Assembly: GCF_009905545.1 (NCBI RefSeq)
Contig: NZ_JAAALB010000040.1
Location: 1-57,637 of the forward strand
DNA length: 57,637 nucleotides
Origin: Cellulophaga sp. BC115SP
GTDB lineage: Bacteria; Bacteroidota; Bacteroidia; Cytophagales; Spirosomataceae
Reading direction: 5' to 3'
Each line of letters starts with the position of its first letter. Position 1 is the first letter of the stretch. Of this stretch, positions 1 through 9,506 are shown in pieces. Both the position numbers and the translations under genes were made by a program. The notes under the pieces were generated by a model. That model was not told the origin of the DNA, made no database searches, and saw only the letters and a list, made by a program, of their open reading frames with translations.

Positions 1-573
1 TAGCAGGCCGCTATTGTGGACATAATCAAAAATCGGGAGTAACATTTTCTGGAAACTTTTGAGCGTTTTGTTGCCAGTAATTTCATAGAGCTTCCCATGA
101 AAATTTATTTCGTGTTCAATGTTGAACAAATGCGATTCGCTAGAAGTAGGTTCGTTTTTGACAATTTCCTTCAACTCATCGATATCCTTTTGCGTGATTT
201 TTTGAAAAATCAAATCAGCCATACCGATTTCCAAAACCAGGCGCAACTCAAAAATTTCACGCAAAGTATCCTCATCCAGAATGTAAGGATTCATGCTTTT
301 GCTCATGATGCTTACAATGTCGGGGCTTGTAATTACTGAACCTTTTTTCTTTTTGGATTCGATAATTCCCATGGTTCGAAGTCGAGTAATCGCTTCACGA
401 ATTACGGTTCTACTCACGCCCAAGAGTTCGACTAATTCCACTTCTTTGGGAATTACATCACCAACTTTAAGTTTTCTGCTTTGGAGCAACTCTACCAAAT
501 TGGCCTCAACTTTATCTACCAACGAACTATTATCTACTGCGATAAAGCTATCGCTAAAGTCTTCATTTGTCAT
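1..573 (-). CDS. FadR/GntR-family regulator, N-terminal part (gene crosses the circle join)
   Basis: The gene starts at ATG 573, runs leftward off base 1 and continues at 57560 down to stop 57423, giving 236 residues on the circle. Residues about 15-80 form a GntR winged helix (EVELVELLGVSRTVIREAIT is the recognition region). Residues about 95-225 form an FCD ligand-binding domain with its metal-type histidines in NFHGKLYEITGN, VSHKGL and RNHLENH. It is divergent from the SusC gene and the sialic acid genes, so it is probably their sialic-acid-responsive repressor, comparable in role to NanR. That role is inferred from position and family. A near-palindrome GTCATAATATGTATTAC (569-585) overlaps its start codon and may be an autoregulatory site. 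Confidence 0.9.
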   Translation of the reverse strand, partial: MTNEDFSDSFIAVDNSSLVDKVEANLVELLQSRKLKVGDVIPKEVELVELLGVSRTVIREAITRLRTMGIIESKKKKGSVITSPDIVSIMSKSMNPYILDEDTLREIFELRLVLEIGMADLIFQKITQKDIDELKEIVKNEPTSSESHLFNIEHEINFHGKLYEITGNKTLKSFQKMLLPIFDYVHNSGLL

Positions 574-927
574 AATATGTATTACTTATTTTTATAAAAG
601 TAGTATAATCTATCGAATTTGAAAAGCAAAAACCATGAAATTTAGACCTGAAAGGCATTTAATAGCCATTTTATTATTTTGTCTAACATGAAGTATATAT
701 TTTTTGATAAATCAACTATTTTGTATAAATAAATCCTCATAGTTGTACTTATAAGTATTACATGTTATTGAATAAAATACATGAAAGTAAGTAGTAATGC
801 CTCAATAAAGTAAGTATTTACTACTAAGTTAAAATAATTTATAAAAATTTTACTAAAAACTTGCATAAATGATTCGCTAGTCTATACCTTTGTTATGTCA
901 TACATAATACATTAACTAAGCTATATT
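574..927. promoter_or_regulatory. Divergent regulatory region between regulator and susC
   Basis: This is an AT-rich gap of 354 bp with no gene. It holds the susC promoter (TTG 861-863, TACCTTTG 885-892), an inverted repeat TTATGT-cat-ACATAA (893-907), a perfect 12-bp palindrome TACTTATAAGTA (746-757) and AGTAA/TTACT arms near 810-825. The symmetric elements are candidates for binding by the FadR-type regulator. Confidence 0.6.
861..907 (+). promoter_or_regulatory. susC promoter with overlapping candidate FadR-type operator
   Basis: TTG at 861-863 lies 21 bp before TACCTTTG (885-892), matching the Bacteroidota -33/-7 pattern TTG...TAnnTTTG. The expected start site is near 898. A perfect inverted repeat TTATGT-cat-ACATAA spans 893-907. 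Its inner TGT-N3-ACA resembles the GT-N3-AC core of FadR-type operators. A repressor bound here would cover the transcription start. This is pattern-based inference. Confidence 0.55.
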
Positions 928-3900
928 ATGAAAAACATTTATCAGAGAGTGGGTTTACTCATGATTTGCATTTTGTGGACATTTGTTTCATGGGGGCAAA
1001 GCAAAAAAGTGAGCGGAAAAATTACCGCCTTAGAAAGTGGCGAAGCGCTGCCCGGTGTTTCGATTCTCTTGAAAGGGAAAACACAAGGTGCCAGCACTAA
1101 CGAAAAAGGAGAGTTTGCGTTGGTGGCTTCAGAAGGAGATATTTTGGTGATTAGCTATGTGGGATATATCAAGGAGGAAATCAAAATAGGAACTGCAACA
1201 AATCTGAGCATTCAGTTGCGTTCGGATGTTACTTCTTTGGGAGAGGTAGTGGTGGTAGGTTATGGCACACAATCGAGACGAAATATTACGAGTTCGATTG
1301 GAAAGCTTGAAAAAGATATATTGGCGAATGCTCCAAGGGCTAACCTTGGGACAGCCTTACAAGGATCTTTGGCAGGTTTGCAAGTCATCAACCGTTCAGG
1401 AACGCCAGGCGCTGCACCTACTATTTTGCTTCGTGGGGGAGCTTCAATCAACAGCCCTGGAGCGCCGCTAGTGGTAGTTGATGGTGTCATTAGAGCACTT
1501 AATGACATTGCTCCAGACGATATTGAATCGATGGAGCTTTTGAAAGATGCAGCCTCAACAGCCATTTATGGAGCAAGAGCCAACAATGGGGTTATTTTGA
1601 TTACTACCAAACAAGGAAAAGCAGGTGTGGCAAGAGTGAATTACAAATTTACCTTGGGTTACAACCAAAATCGAGAAGGATATAAGTACATGAATGCTCG
1701 TGATTATATCTATTACAATCGTTTGGGAAATTTGAACTCAGGTAGAACATTGGCGCAAGTTAATGCCACTCGTGGGTATGGCTTATTGACGGATGTTGCC
1801 AATTTAGGCTTATTTGATATTCGTGCCAATACGCCTGCCAATGCGGGTTTGCTAGCGCAAGGTTGGCAATCGATGGACGACCCTTATGGTGGTTCAATTT
1901 TATACAAAGATCATGGTGGCGAAATTGAGAATTTGATTTTTAGAAATACCTATACGCAAGACCATTACCTGAGTGTAGAAGGTGGCAATGATAAAGGAAA
2001 GTACTTTGCAAGTTTTGACTATTACAACGAACAAGGTGTCATTGTGGGTTCTGATTACAAACGCTATACGGGAAATCTGAATGGTTCTTACAAAGTAAGA
2101 CCTAATTTAGAAATTTCGACGGGAGCAACGTTTTCAACTTCGTCTCAAATCGGAACGCTTGGCTCTGAAGCCAATACTTTGTACAGAAGTTTAGCCATTT
2201 GGCCAACGATGAATCCTTGGTTAGACTCTTTGAAAACTCAGCCAAATCCTGGCAATGGAGTTACGGATGGAAATCCGCTGTATTGGTTACAGAAAACAAA
2301 GCGTGAAAATGAGGTAAATCGTATTACAGTTAATGCTTCGGCGAAGTATGATATTACCAAAGATTTGTATTTGAAAGTCTCAGGCAATGCGTATTTGTTT
2401 GAGTCACTGAATAACTCATTTAGTTTAGCCACTCAAAACTATACAAACTTGTACACTAATCCAGTGTCGTATAGTAATACTACTAGAAATGCGTCATCGC
2501 TATTCTCTCGTTCGTTCCAACAGCAATACAATGCGATTTTGAATTACCAGAAAAATCTTGGAGATAAGCATCATTTGACTGCCATGATTGGTACGGAATA
2601 TTTCAAACAAAAAACTTTTGAAATGCAAGTTTTAGGTCAAAATGCACCAACCGATGACATTGAAACCGCCAATGCTTCGACCACATTTGCTGCTGGAAGT
2701 AATTATTCTTATAAAGATGAATATCGTATTTTCTCACAATTTGGTCGTTTGAACTATGATTTTGATGAACGCTATTTGTTGAATTTTGTGGTAAGAAGAG
2801 ATGGTATTTCAAGTTTGGCTTCGGATAATCGATTTGGTATTTTTCCGGGAATGTCGGCAGGTTGGAATTTACACAAAGAGGAGTTTTTTAAAAATAGTAG
2901 TTTGAGTGATTACGTGAGTTCGGTAAAACCAAGATTTAGTTACGGGGTAAACGGTAACGTTGCAGGTATTGGAAATTATGAAGTGCAAGGAGTTTATGGT
3001 TCTCAAGGAAATTATAATACCAATTTGGGCTTTTTGAGTACAAGTATTATTAACACAGGCTTGCGCTGGGAGAAAAGTACTACTTTGGACGTTGGTGTAG
3101 ACGTTGGTTTACTCAAAAATCGTATCAGCTTGATGGTGGATTATTATGACCGTCGTACCAGCGATTTGTTGACCAACTTGACCCTACCAAGTTATACAGG
3201 ATACAGCTCTGTACGTACCAATTTGGGAACGTTCCAAAACACGGGGTTAGAATTGACTTTGAATGCAACAATTCTACAAAAACCAAACGGATTAGTTTGG
3301 AATGTAGGAGGTAATGTTTCATTTGTTGCAAACAAAATTTTACAACTTCCATACAACGGCAATGAAAATAATCGCCAAGGCGGATTGCAAGTGTATGACC
3401 CTGCACAAGGAAAAGTAGTGTGGGTAGGAGGTTTGCAAGAAGGTCAGCCATTGGGTGCTATTTATGGCTACAAACAAGTGTCGATTTTCAAAAATGATGA
3501 AGAAGTAGCTCGTATTGCGGGTAATAGAGTAGATAATATCGCAGGAATTGGCGGTCCATCGACAACGATGACTAATAAAATTGCCCCAGGAGATGTCAAT
3601 TGGCTCGACGTAGATAACAACAATATCATCGACTCTCGCGACCAAGTGTATTTGGGCAATGTTAATCCCAATGTCATAGGAGGATTTACTTCAACCTTGT
3701 CTTACAAGCGTTTTTCTCTCTTTACCAGATTTGATTTTGCATTAGGACATACAATTTATAATGACCTTGTGGCTCGTACACTGGGTAACTATCAGGGAAC
3801 TTTCAACTATCTCGAATTGCAGAAAAATGCTTGGTCACCAACCAATACCGATACTGATATTCCAAAAGTGTATTATGCAGATCAAGTAGGAGCACCAGCA

Positions 3901-4200
3901 GGAAAGAAAAACTATACGAGAGCCAATAACGCTGGAGCGGTTTTGAATGGCAACAATTCAAGATTTTATGAAAAAGGTGATTACTTAGCTTGCCGTGAAA
4001 TTACGCTTTCTTATGATTTGTCAAAAAGTACCATCGTGAATAAACTATTCTCTCAAGCTCGTATTTACGCCAACTTCAATAACCTTTTCTATATCACGAA
4101 GTTTAGCGGTCCTTCGCCAGAGCCAGCTTCAGGAGGAATCTATTCGGGTACGTATCCAACGCCAAGAACTGTTGTGATGGGAGTACAAGTGTCATTTTAA
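928..4200 (+). CDS. SusC/RagA-family TonB-linked outer-membrane transporter (NanO-like)
   Basis: A 1090-residue TonB-dependent outer-membrane porin that would import sialic acid or sialo-oligosaccharides with its SusD partner. It has a signal peptide (residues 1-23), a CarboxypepD_reg-like domain (about 27-105, GKITALESGEALPGVSILLK), a plug (about 112-225, with the SusC-typical VVVGYGTQ and LLKDAASTAIYGARANNGVI) and a beta-barrel to the end, closing with aromatic-rich VVMGVQVSF. SusD follows after 18 bp. Substrate is inferred from the downstream lyase, sialidase and mutarotase genes. The equivalents in Tannerella and Bacteroides fragilis are NanO/NanU. Family call is very firm; substrate is likely. 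Confidence 0.93.
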   Translation: MKNIYQRVGLLMICILWTFVSWGQSKKVSGKITALESGEALPGVSILLKGKTQGASTNEKGEFALVASEGDILVISYVGYIKEEIKIGTATNLSIQLRSDVTSLGEVVVVGYGTQSRRNITSSIGKLEKDILANAPRANLGTALQGSLAGLQVINRSGTPGAAPTILLRGGASINSPGAPLVVVDGVIRALNDIAPDDIESMELLKDAASTAIYGARANNGVILITTKQGKAGVARVNYKFTLGYNQNREGYKYMNARDYIYYNRLGNLNSGRTLAQVNATRGYGLLTDVANLGLFDIRANTPANAGLLAQGWQSMDDPYGGSILYKDHGGEIENLIFRNTYTQDHYLSVEGGNDKGKYFASFDYYNEQGVIVGSDYKRYTGNLNGSYKVRPNLEISTGATFSTSSQIGTLGSEANTLYRSLAIWPTMNPWLDSLKTQPNPGNGVTDGNPLYWLQKTKRENEVNRITVNASAKYDITKDLYLKVSGNAYLFESLNNSFSLATQNYTNLYTNPVSYSNTTRNASSLFSRSFQQQYNAILNYQKNLGDKHHLTAMIGTEYFKQKTFEMQVLGQNAPTDDIETANASTTFAAGSNYSYKDEYRIFSQFGRLNYDFDERYLLNFVVRRDGISSLASDNRFGIFPGMSAGWNLHKEEFFKNSSLSDYVSSVKPRFSYGVNGNVAGIGNYEVQGVYGSQGNYNTNLGFLSTSIINTGLRWEKSTTLDVGVDVGLLKNRISLMVDYYDRRTSDLLTNLTLPSYTGYSSVRTNLGTFQNTGLELTLNATILQKPNGLVWNVGGNVSFVANKILQLPYNGNENNRQGGLQVYDPAQGKVVWVGGLQEGQPLGAIYGYKQVSIFKNDEEVARIAGNRVDNIAGIGGPSTTMTNKIAPGDVNWLDVDNNNIIDSRDQVYLGNVNPNVIGGFTSTLSYKRFSLFTRFDFALGHTIYNDLVARTLGNYQGTFNYLELQKNAWSPTNTDTDIPKVYYADQVGAPAGKKNYTRANNAGAVLNGNNSRFYEKGDYLACREITLSYDLSKSTIVNKLFSQARIYANFNNLFYITKFSGPSPEPASGGIYSGTYPTPRTVVMGVQVSF

Positions 4201-4218
4201 TATTAAAGAAACCGATTT

Positions 4219-5754
4219 ATGAAAAAGATATTTAAGATAACCTTTTTAGGAATAGCGATAGGTTTGGGAATGACTGCTTGTAATACAAGTCTCGATCTAG
4301 CGCCCATCAGTAGCATCAGTGACGCTAATTATTGGAAAACAGCCGATCAATTCGATGCTTTTATTTCAGGAGTTCATTCAAGACTAAGAAGTCATAATGC
4401 CAATATTCAAGCTTTGGGCGAAATGCGCTCTGATATATTTGGTACTGAAGCTAATAGTGCCAGTACCTTCACGGGTGAGGCCACACAAGGCTTAGAAAGA
4501 ATGTGGCAACATACCCTCGATTTAGACAATTCAGGCGTGAGCAATTTTGGAGGATTTTATACCAATATTGTGCAGTTGAATTTATTGATTAGTAAGTTAA
4601 ATACGACCAATATCGTAAGTACTACCAACAAGAATTACTATTTGGGCATAGCCTACGGTATGCGTGCCTATTACTACTTCCATTTGTATCGTACATGGGG
4701 AAGCGTAGTGATTCAGACTGAGCCAGTTTTGTCCATTGATATTGCCAACTTGGCGAAGGAGGCTTCTCCAGAATCAGCAGTGATGGATTTGATAAAATCA
4801 GATATTGATAAATCTATTGCTAGTTTTGGTAGCGATTATTCTTTCAGAAATAATAAAGGCTATTGGTCAAAAGCCGCTTCATTGATGCTCAAAGCAGAAG
4901 TATCATTATGGAATAGTCAAAGAGGTGGTGGCGTAGCCGATGCTACAACAGCATTGAATGCTTTGAACGAAATCAGAACCAATATCCCAAACCTTACGCT
5001 GTTGCCAAGTTTTAGCAATGTTTTTGCCTCAAATAATAAAGGTAATAACGAAATCATTTTTGCTATTCGCTATGTGTTGAATGAAGCAAGTATGGGTTTT
5101 GTATCAAGTAGCTTTGTTCCACAAACAGGCTTAATTTCAAACTTTTATGACTTGAATGGCTCTCGCCAGTTCAACGTAAATGTTGACAACTGGAGTGGCT
5201 TATTGCGTGCCCCTGTGCGTATTGCCACATTCAAAAAATTTGATGAAGCTGATACTCGTCGTTTGTCTTCGATTCAGCCAGCTTTTGAGAAGCGTAGCAC
5301 AGGTTTTGAGCTAGTAGGCTGTTTTACCAATAAATTCCAAGGCGAGCAAAATGCAGGCTCACGTGTATATACTAACGATTATCCGATTTATCGTTTTGCT
5401 GATTTGTTGTTACTTACTGCCGAAGCGAAAATACTGTTAGGTCAAGATCCTTCTACCGAAATCAATCAGGTGCGTGCTAGGGCTTTTGGGGCTAATTATG
5501 TGGCTAGTAAATATGGCTTTCCGAATCAAGCCAGAGATAAAGACCCTAAAAATGCTATCTTAGATGAACGTTTGTTTGAGTTCATTTTTGAAGGAAAACG
5601 TTGGTACGACCTTCGTAGATTTGGTAATAGCTATGTTTTTGCCAATACGACTTTATCAAGCAACGAAGCTTATAAAGTGCTATGGCCAATCGACCGTAAC
5701 TCATTGACAAATAACCGTTCGTTGGTACAAACAACGGGGTATCCAAGCTTTTAA
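4219..5754 (+). CDS. SusD/RagB-family glycan-binding lipoprotein (NanU-like)
   Basis: A 511-residue surface lipoprotein that caps the SusC barrel and captures the glycan. It has a lipoprotein signal (residues 1-21, MTAC with acceptor Cys), the SusD helical TPR-like core with MRAYYYFHLYRTWGSVVIQT (about 149-168), and the conserved C-terminal RagB stretch RLFEFIFEGKRWYDLRRFG (about 451-469). It begins 18 bp after susC and is surely cotranscribed. An inverted repeat at 5786-5833 separates it from the lyase gene, so the importer pair and the catabolic genes may be expressed at different levels. Confidence 0.93.
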   Translation: MKKIFKITFLGIAIGLGMTACNTSLDLAPISSISDANYWKTADQFDAFISGVHSRLRSHNANIQALGEMRSDIFGTEANSASTFTGEATQGLERMWQHTLDLDNSGVSNFGGFYTNIVQLNLLISKLNTTNIVSTTNKNYYLGIAYGMRAYYYFHLYRTWGSVVIQTEPVLSIDIANLAKEASPESAVMDLIKSDIDKSIASFGSDYSFRNNKGYWSKAASLMLKAEVSLWNSQRGGGVADATTALNALNEIRTNIPNLTLLPSFSNVFASNNKGNNEIIFAIRYVLNEASMGFVSSSFVPQTGLISNFYDLNGSRQFNVNVDNWSGLLRAPVRIATFKKFDEADTRRLSSIQPAFEKRSTGFELVGCFTNKFQGEQNAGSRVYTNDYPIYRFADLLLLTAEAKILLGQDPSTEINQVRARAFGANYVASKYGFPNQARDKDPKNAILDERLFEFIFEGKRWYDLRRFGNSYVFANTTLSSNEAYKVLWPIDRNSLTNNRSLVQTTGYPSF

Positions 5755-5785
5755 TTTGAATTAAGAAAACTATAAAAAAGGCAAT

Positions 5786-5833
5786 TATAGAGGTACAAGT
5801 GAAAAGATTTTAGTGTGAAACTGTACCTCTATA
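5786..5833. other. Inverted repeat (12-bp perfect arms) between susD and nanA
   Basis: The arms TATAGAGGTACA (5786-5797) and TGTACCTCTATA (5822-5833) are perfectly complementary around a 24-base loop. No T-run follows, so it is not a classic terminator. It may protect or attenuate the susCD mRNA, or act as a protein-binding site. Its right arm overlaps the possible nanA -7 box TACCTTTG at 5832-5839. Confidence 0.6.
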
Positions 5834-5839
5834 CCTTTG
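5832..5839 (+). promoter_or_regulatory. Possible internal promoter for nanA (-7 box TACCTTTG)
   Basis: TACCTTTG is the same octamer as the susC -7 box and lies 32 bp before the nanA start codon. No TTG sits at the expected -33 distance, so the promoter is weak or needs an activator. Confidence 0.35.
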
Positions 5840-5870
5840 ATTCATTATCCCAGAAATAAATAATACTAAT

Positions 5871-6800
5871 ATGAAAATAGCTCATCTTCAAGGACTTATT
5901 GCTGCTCCTTTTACTCCTATGCACTCAAATGGAAGTTTGCATCTGGAATTGATTGAAGAATATTACCATTTGCTCAAATCCAATGGTGTGACAGGTGCCT
6001 TTATTTGTGGCTCAACAGGCGAAGGGGTTTCGTTGACGCATACCGAAAAACGAGCGGTTGCTCAGGCTTGGGCGAACGCAACTTTAGGTGATCCAGATTT
6101 TAAAGTAATGCTTTTTTTGGGCGGTACAAGTATTGCCGATTGTAAAGAGTTGGCGCTATATGCTCAAGAATTAGGCTTGTATGCTATTTCGTTTACTTCG
6201 CCCTTTTATTTTAAACCAAGTTCTGTAGAAAAGCTTGCAGAGGTTTGTCAAGAAGTAGCTTCTGTAGTGCCTGAGATGCCTTTTTACTATTACCATATTC
6301 CTGTGTTGACTGGCGTTAACTTTGCCATGTATGATTTGTTGAAAGCCATAGATGGAAAAGTACCCAATTTTGCAGGAATCAAATATACGCATGAGGATTT
6401 CATGGATTATCAGTCATGTCTAGAATTTCAAAGCAGGAAATATGATATGCTTTGGGGGCGCGATGAAAATATGCTGGCGGCTTTGAGTTTAGGGGCAAAA
6501 GGTGCCGTAGGAAGTACCTTCAACTATGCCGCACCTTTGTACCATGATTTGATTGAGGCTTTTGACAAAAATGATTTACCTAAAGCTAGAGCCTTACAAA
6601 TGCAATCTATCGAAATGATTCGTTTGTTGGGCAAATATGGAGGAATCGCAACAGGAAAAGCCTATATGAAATTAGTTGATATGGATTGCGGAACGTTTAG
6701 GCTACCCGTTAGAAATATGACAGATACTCAATTCGAACTTTTCAAGAAGGATGTTGAAGCATTGAATTTCTCTGTATTTTGTTCAAAAATGCATGCTTAA
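5871..6800 (+). CDS. nanA: N-acetylneuraminate lyase (DHDPS/NAL family)
   Basis: A 309-residue cytoplasmic class I aldolase that splits N-acetylneuraminate into pyruvate and N-acetylmannosamine. Visible family motifs are GSTGEG (47-52, carboxylate binding), the catalytic tyrosine in YYYHIP (139-144) and the Schiff-base lysine K171 in AGIKYTHED. The length matches the NAL subgroup. Dihydrodipicolinate synthase (DapA) shares the fold, but the neighbours (mutarotase, epimerase, sialidase, SusCD) favour sialic acid lyase. The mutarotase gene begins 3 bp after the stop. Confidence 0.9.
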   Translation: MKIAHLQGLIAAPFTPMHSNGSLHLELIEEYYHLLKSNGVTGAFICGSTGEGVSLTHTEKRAVAQAWANATLGDPDFKVMLFLGGTSIADCKELALYAQELGLYAISFTSPFYFKPSSVEKLAEVCQEVASVVPEMPFYYYHIPVLTGVNFAMYDLLKAIDGKVPNFAGIKYTHEDFMDYQSCLEFQSRKYDMLWGRDENMLAALSLGAKGAVGSTFNYAAPLYHDLIEAFDKNDLPKARALQMQSIEMIRLLGKYGGIATGKAYMKLVDMDCGTFRLPVRNMTDTQFELFKKDVEALNFSVFCSKMHA

Positions 6801-6803
6801 ATT

Positions 6804-7946
6804 ATGAAAAATTTACTTATGTCTACGATTATTTCTTGTATAGGATATACCAACGATGTGCTGAGTGATGTACCGCCTCAAATTCAGTGGTCGGTATTAC
6901 ATTCATTGCCAGTAGCCAATGGACATACCAAACAAGCGGGTTTGGCTGGACCAATCGTTGGGGTATCTCAAAATGTGTTGATGATAGCTGGTGGAGCTAA
7001 TTTTGAAGATGCTTTGCCTTGGGAGGGTGGAAAAAAGAAGTATTTCGATGACATTTATGTATTACACAAAGATACTAACAGGGCGCTTTTCTGGCATTCT
7101 CAAACTTTTCGACTGCCTCAAAAAATGGCTTATACGACCACCGTTCAGTCTTCTCAAGGGCTGATTTGCATCGGTGGTGAAGACCAAGAAGGTTATCGAA
7201 AAGAGGTTTTTGTTCTCAAATGGAATCCGCAGAAGGAACAACCAGCCATAGAATCTTTACCTGATTTACCACAAGGAATTAGTAATGCGGCAGCCACCAT
7301 AGTTCATGATTCGGATATTTACTTGGCTGGTGGCGAAACCCCAACGGGTGTTTCGAATCAATTACTCAAATTAGATTTGAAACACATATCACTTGGTTGG
7401 CAACTCGTTGCAGTGCTTCCTGTGCGTCTTTCACATTCTTTACTGTTTAATCTCAACCATCAATTATATCTAGTTGGCGGACGCCAAAGGCAAGCCAATG
7501 GCATAAGCGACTTTTACGATTCTTGCTATTTTTTTTATAGTCATAAAAAAGCTTGGACTGCACAGAAATCTTTGCCTTATGCTATTTCGGCAGGAACTGG
7601 GGTTGTGGTAGGCAAAAATCAATGTATGTTATTTGGTGGAGATAAGGGCGAAACATTTCATCAGGTAGAAATTTTGTTGGCACAAATTGCCCAAGAATCA
7701 GACCCTGAGAGGAAGGCTAAACTCATTGCCCAAAAAAATAATCTACAGGTCAATCACCCAGGTTTTAGTCGAGAAATATTACTGTTTGATTCCCAGAAAA
7801 ATACATGGAAAAAGCTTGGGAAAATTCCTTTTTCTGTGCCAGTAACCACTACGGCAATTATTTGGGATAACAAAGTCATTATTCCCTCAGGCGAAATAAA
7901 AGCAGGAGTAAGAAGTGTAGGAATATTAGTAGGAGAAATCAAATAG
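6804..7946 (+). CDS. nanM: N-acetylneuraminate epimerase/mutarotase (Kelch repeats)
   Basis: A 380-residue Kelch-type beta-propeller of the cyclically permuted mutarotase group. It converts alpha-sialic acid released by sialidase to the beta form, speeding uptake. Kelch-type Gly-Gly motifs recur: IAGGANF (about 57), CIGGEDQ (about 117), LAGGETP (about 171), LVGGRQR (about 220) and LFGGDKG (about 274). A weak hydrophobic N-terminus (MKNLLMSTIISCIGYTN) suggests export to the periplasm, as for E. coli NanM. It is 3 bp downstream of the lyase, so translational coupling is likely. Confidence 0.85.
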   Translation: MKNLLMSTIISCIGYTNDVLSDVPPQIQWSVLHSLPVANGHTKQAGLAGPIVGVSQNVLMIAGGANFEDALPWEGGKKKYFDDIYVLHKDTNRALFWHSQTFRLPQKMAYTTTVQSSQGLICIGGEDQEGYRKEVFVLKWNPQKEQPAIESLPDLPQGISNAAATIVHDSDIYLAGGETPTGVSNQLLKLDLKHISLGWQLVAVLPVRLSHSLLFNLNHQLYLVGGRQRQANGISDFYDSCYFFYSHKKAWTAQKSLPYAISAGTGVVVGKNQCMLFGGDKGETFHQVEILLAQIAQESDPERKAKLIAQKNNLQVNHPGFSREILLFDSQKNTWKKLGKIPFSVPVTTTAIIWDNKVIIPSGEIKAGVRSVGILVGEIK

Positions 7947-8060
7947 GGTTTTAGAAAAGGTATGTGTTAGTGATGAGTTATGAATTGTGAGTGGTGATTT
8001 AAAGTGTTAGTAGTCAGAATATTATATTTAAAAATCAATGCTAATTAAAATCGAAGTTCC

Positions 8061-8110
8061 TAGTTCAAGACTTAGTCTTGGACTCACTATTTTAAACAGT
8101 TTAAAATTGT
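8061..8110 (+). repeat. Dispersed palindromic repeat, copy 1
   Basis: About 50 bp made of two nested palindromes: CAAGACTTAGTCTTG and an imperfect ACAGTTTAAAATTGT. A near-identical copy lies in the opposite orientation at 30033-30082. It sits in the 227-bp gap between nanM and the permease gene, which otherwise holds only AT-rich filler. Confidence 0.75.
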
Positions 8111-8173
8111 TTTTCATAAAACACAATACCGAGGTTGATGTCCGCAATCAGAAATCCAAAATCACCAATTAAA

Positions 8174-9394
8174 ATGTTATCGAATTCCAAAAACTATAAA
8201 TGGCTTGTTGTAGCGCTACTTTGGGTGGTAGCATTGCTCAACTATCTCGACCGACAGATGCTTTCGACCATGAAAGCAAGCATGCAGGTGTCGATTGTTG
8301 AGCTTCAGACTGCTACAAATTTTGGGCAATTAATGGCCATTTTTCTTTGGATATATGGGCTTATGAGTCCTATCTCAGGATTGGCTGCCGACCGGATTAA
8401 TCGCAAATGGATTATTGTCAGTAGCTTGTTTGTATGGTCTGCTGTGACATTATTGATGGGTTTTGCTCAAAATTTTCCTCAATTATTGGCTCTTCGGGCA
8501 TTGATGGGCTTTAGCGAATCGTTGTACATTCCTGCCGCTTTGTCGCTTATTGCTGATTATCATGATTCTAAAAGTCGTTCAATTGCCATTGGCATTCACA
8601 TGACGGGCTTGTATATAGGTCAATCGCTCGGTGGATTTGGAGCAACGATTGCAGCATCTTTTTCATGGCAAGCAACTTTTCAACTATTTGGTTTTGTCGG
8701 TGTGGGATACGCCCTTTTACTAATGGTTTTATTAAAAGAAAATCGAAAAAAAATAGAAGATAGTAGTATTGAATTGTCAGAAAATCAGATAGTTAATAAT
8801 TTGAAAAGCTTGTTTGGGAATACCGCTTTTATCTTGTTATTACTTTATTTTACGATTCCTAGTTTGTCAGGCTGGGGTATCAAAAATTGGCTTCCTACGC
8901 TATTTTCTCAAAGTCTCAGTATTGATATGGCTCAGGCGGGTCCACTGTCTACCATCACCATGGCATTTTCCTCTTTGGTTGGCGTTCTTGCAGGAGGATA
9001 TTTATCTGACCGATGGATACAAACGCATATTCGAGGACGAATTTTTGTGAGTACCATAGGTTTGGGACTCACGATTCCTGCCTTGTTTTTACTCGGTTTT
9101 GGTACGGAAGTTTGGCATTTGGTAGGAGCTGCTATCTGTTTTGGGTTAGGATATGGCATGTTCGACGCCAACAATATGCCTATTCTTTGTCAAATCGTTT
9201 CCGAAAAACAACGCGGTACTGCCTACGGACTTATGAATATGTGTGGGGTATTCGCAGGAGCATTGATTACCAATATTCTAGGAAAATCTACCGACCAAGG
9301 AAATCTAGGATATGATTTAGCGAGTTTGGGAGGCTTAGTTTTTATCGCCTTAGGGATTTTTCTAGCATCAATAAAGCCCAAAATAGCAAAGTGA
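8174..9394 (+). CDS. MFS transporter, probable sialic acid permease
   Basis: About 406 residues with twelve predicted membrane helices of the major facilitator superfamily. LLNYLDRQMLS in helix 1 and GLAADRINRKWIIV in the 2-3 loop are typical of the anion:cation symporter/hexuronate-type branch. Its place between mutarotase and epimerase suggests it imports N-acetylneuraminate over the inner membrane, the role of NanT in Bacteroides. The frame opens at TTG 8135, but ATG 8174 (MLSNSKNYKW) directly precedes helix 1 and is the better start; ATG 8138 is an alternative. Substrate is inferred from context. Confidence 0.82.
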   Translation: MLSNSKNYKWLVVALLWVVALLNYLDRQMLSTMKASMQVSIVELQTATNFGQLMAIFLWIYGLMSPISGLAADRINRKWIIVSSLFVWSAVTLLMGFAQNFPQLLALRALMGFSESLYIPAALSLIADYHDSKSRSIAIGIHMTGLYIGQSLGGFGATIAASFSWQATFQLFGFVGVGYALLLMVLLKENRKKIEDSSIELSENQIVNNLKSLFGNTAFILLLLYFTIPSLSGWGIKNWLPTLFSQSLSIDMAQAGPLSTITMAFSSLVGVLAGGYLSDRWIQTHIRGRIFVSTIGLGLTIPALFLLGFGTEVWHLVGAAICFGLGYGMFDANNMPILCQIVSEKQRGTAYGLMNMCGVFAGALITNILGKSTDQGNLGYDLASLGGLVFIALGIFLASIKPKIAK

Positions 9395-9506
9395 AAATTG
9401 GATAGTTATGGACAAAGAGAAGAGCGATTGATTACCTGATGTGTACATGCTTCATCAAGGTAAGGCTCTCCCTTTTCTTTCAATTTCTAAAAATATACAA
9501 TCCAAA

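Noticed and set aside
97-622. Two plus-strand reading frames at the left end
   Set aside because: They lie opposite the FadR-type regulator, whose winged-helix and FCD motifs are unmistakable; the plus frames show no family pattern.
5871-6800. Dihydrodipicolinate synthase (dapA)
   Set aside because: The fold is shared, but a sialic acid mutarotase, epimerase, sialidase and importer surround it.
8135-8173. Upstream TTG/ATG starts of the MFS gene
   Set aside because: They add a charged leader without family support, while ATG 8174 directly precedes the first membrane helix.
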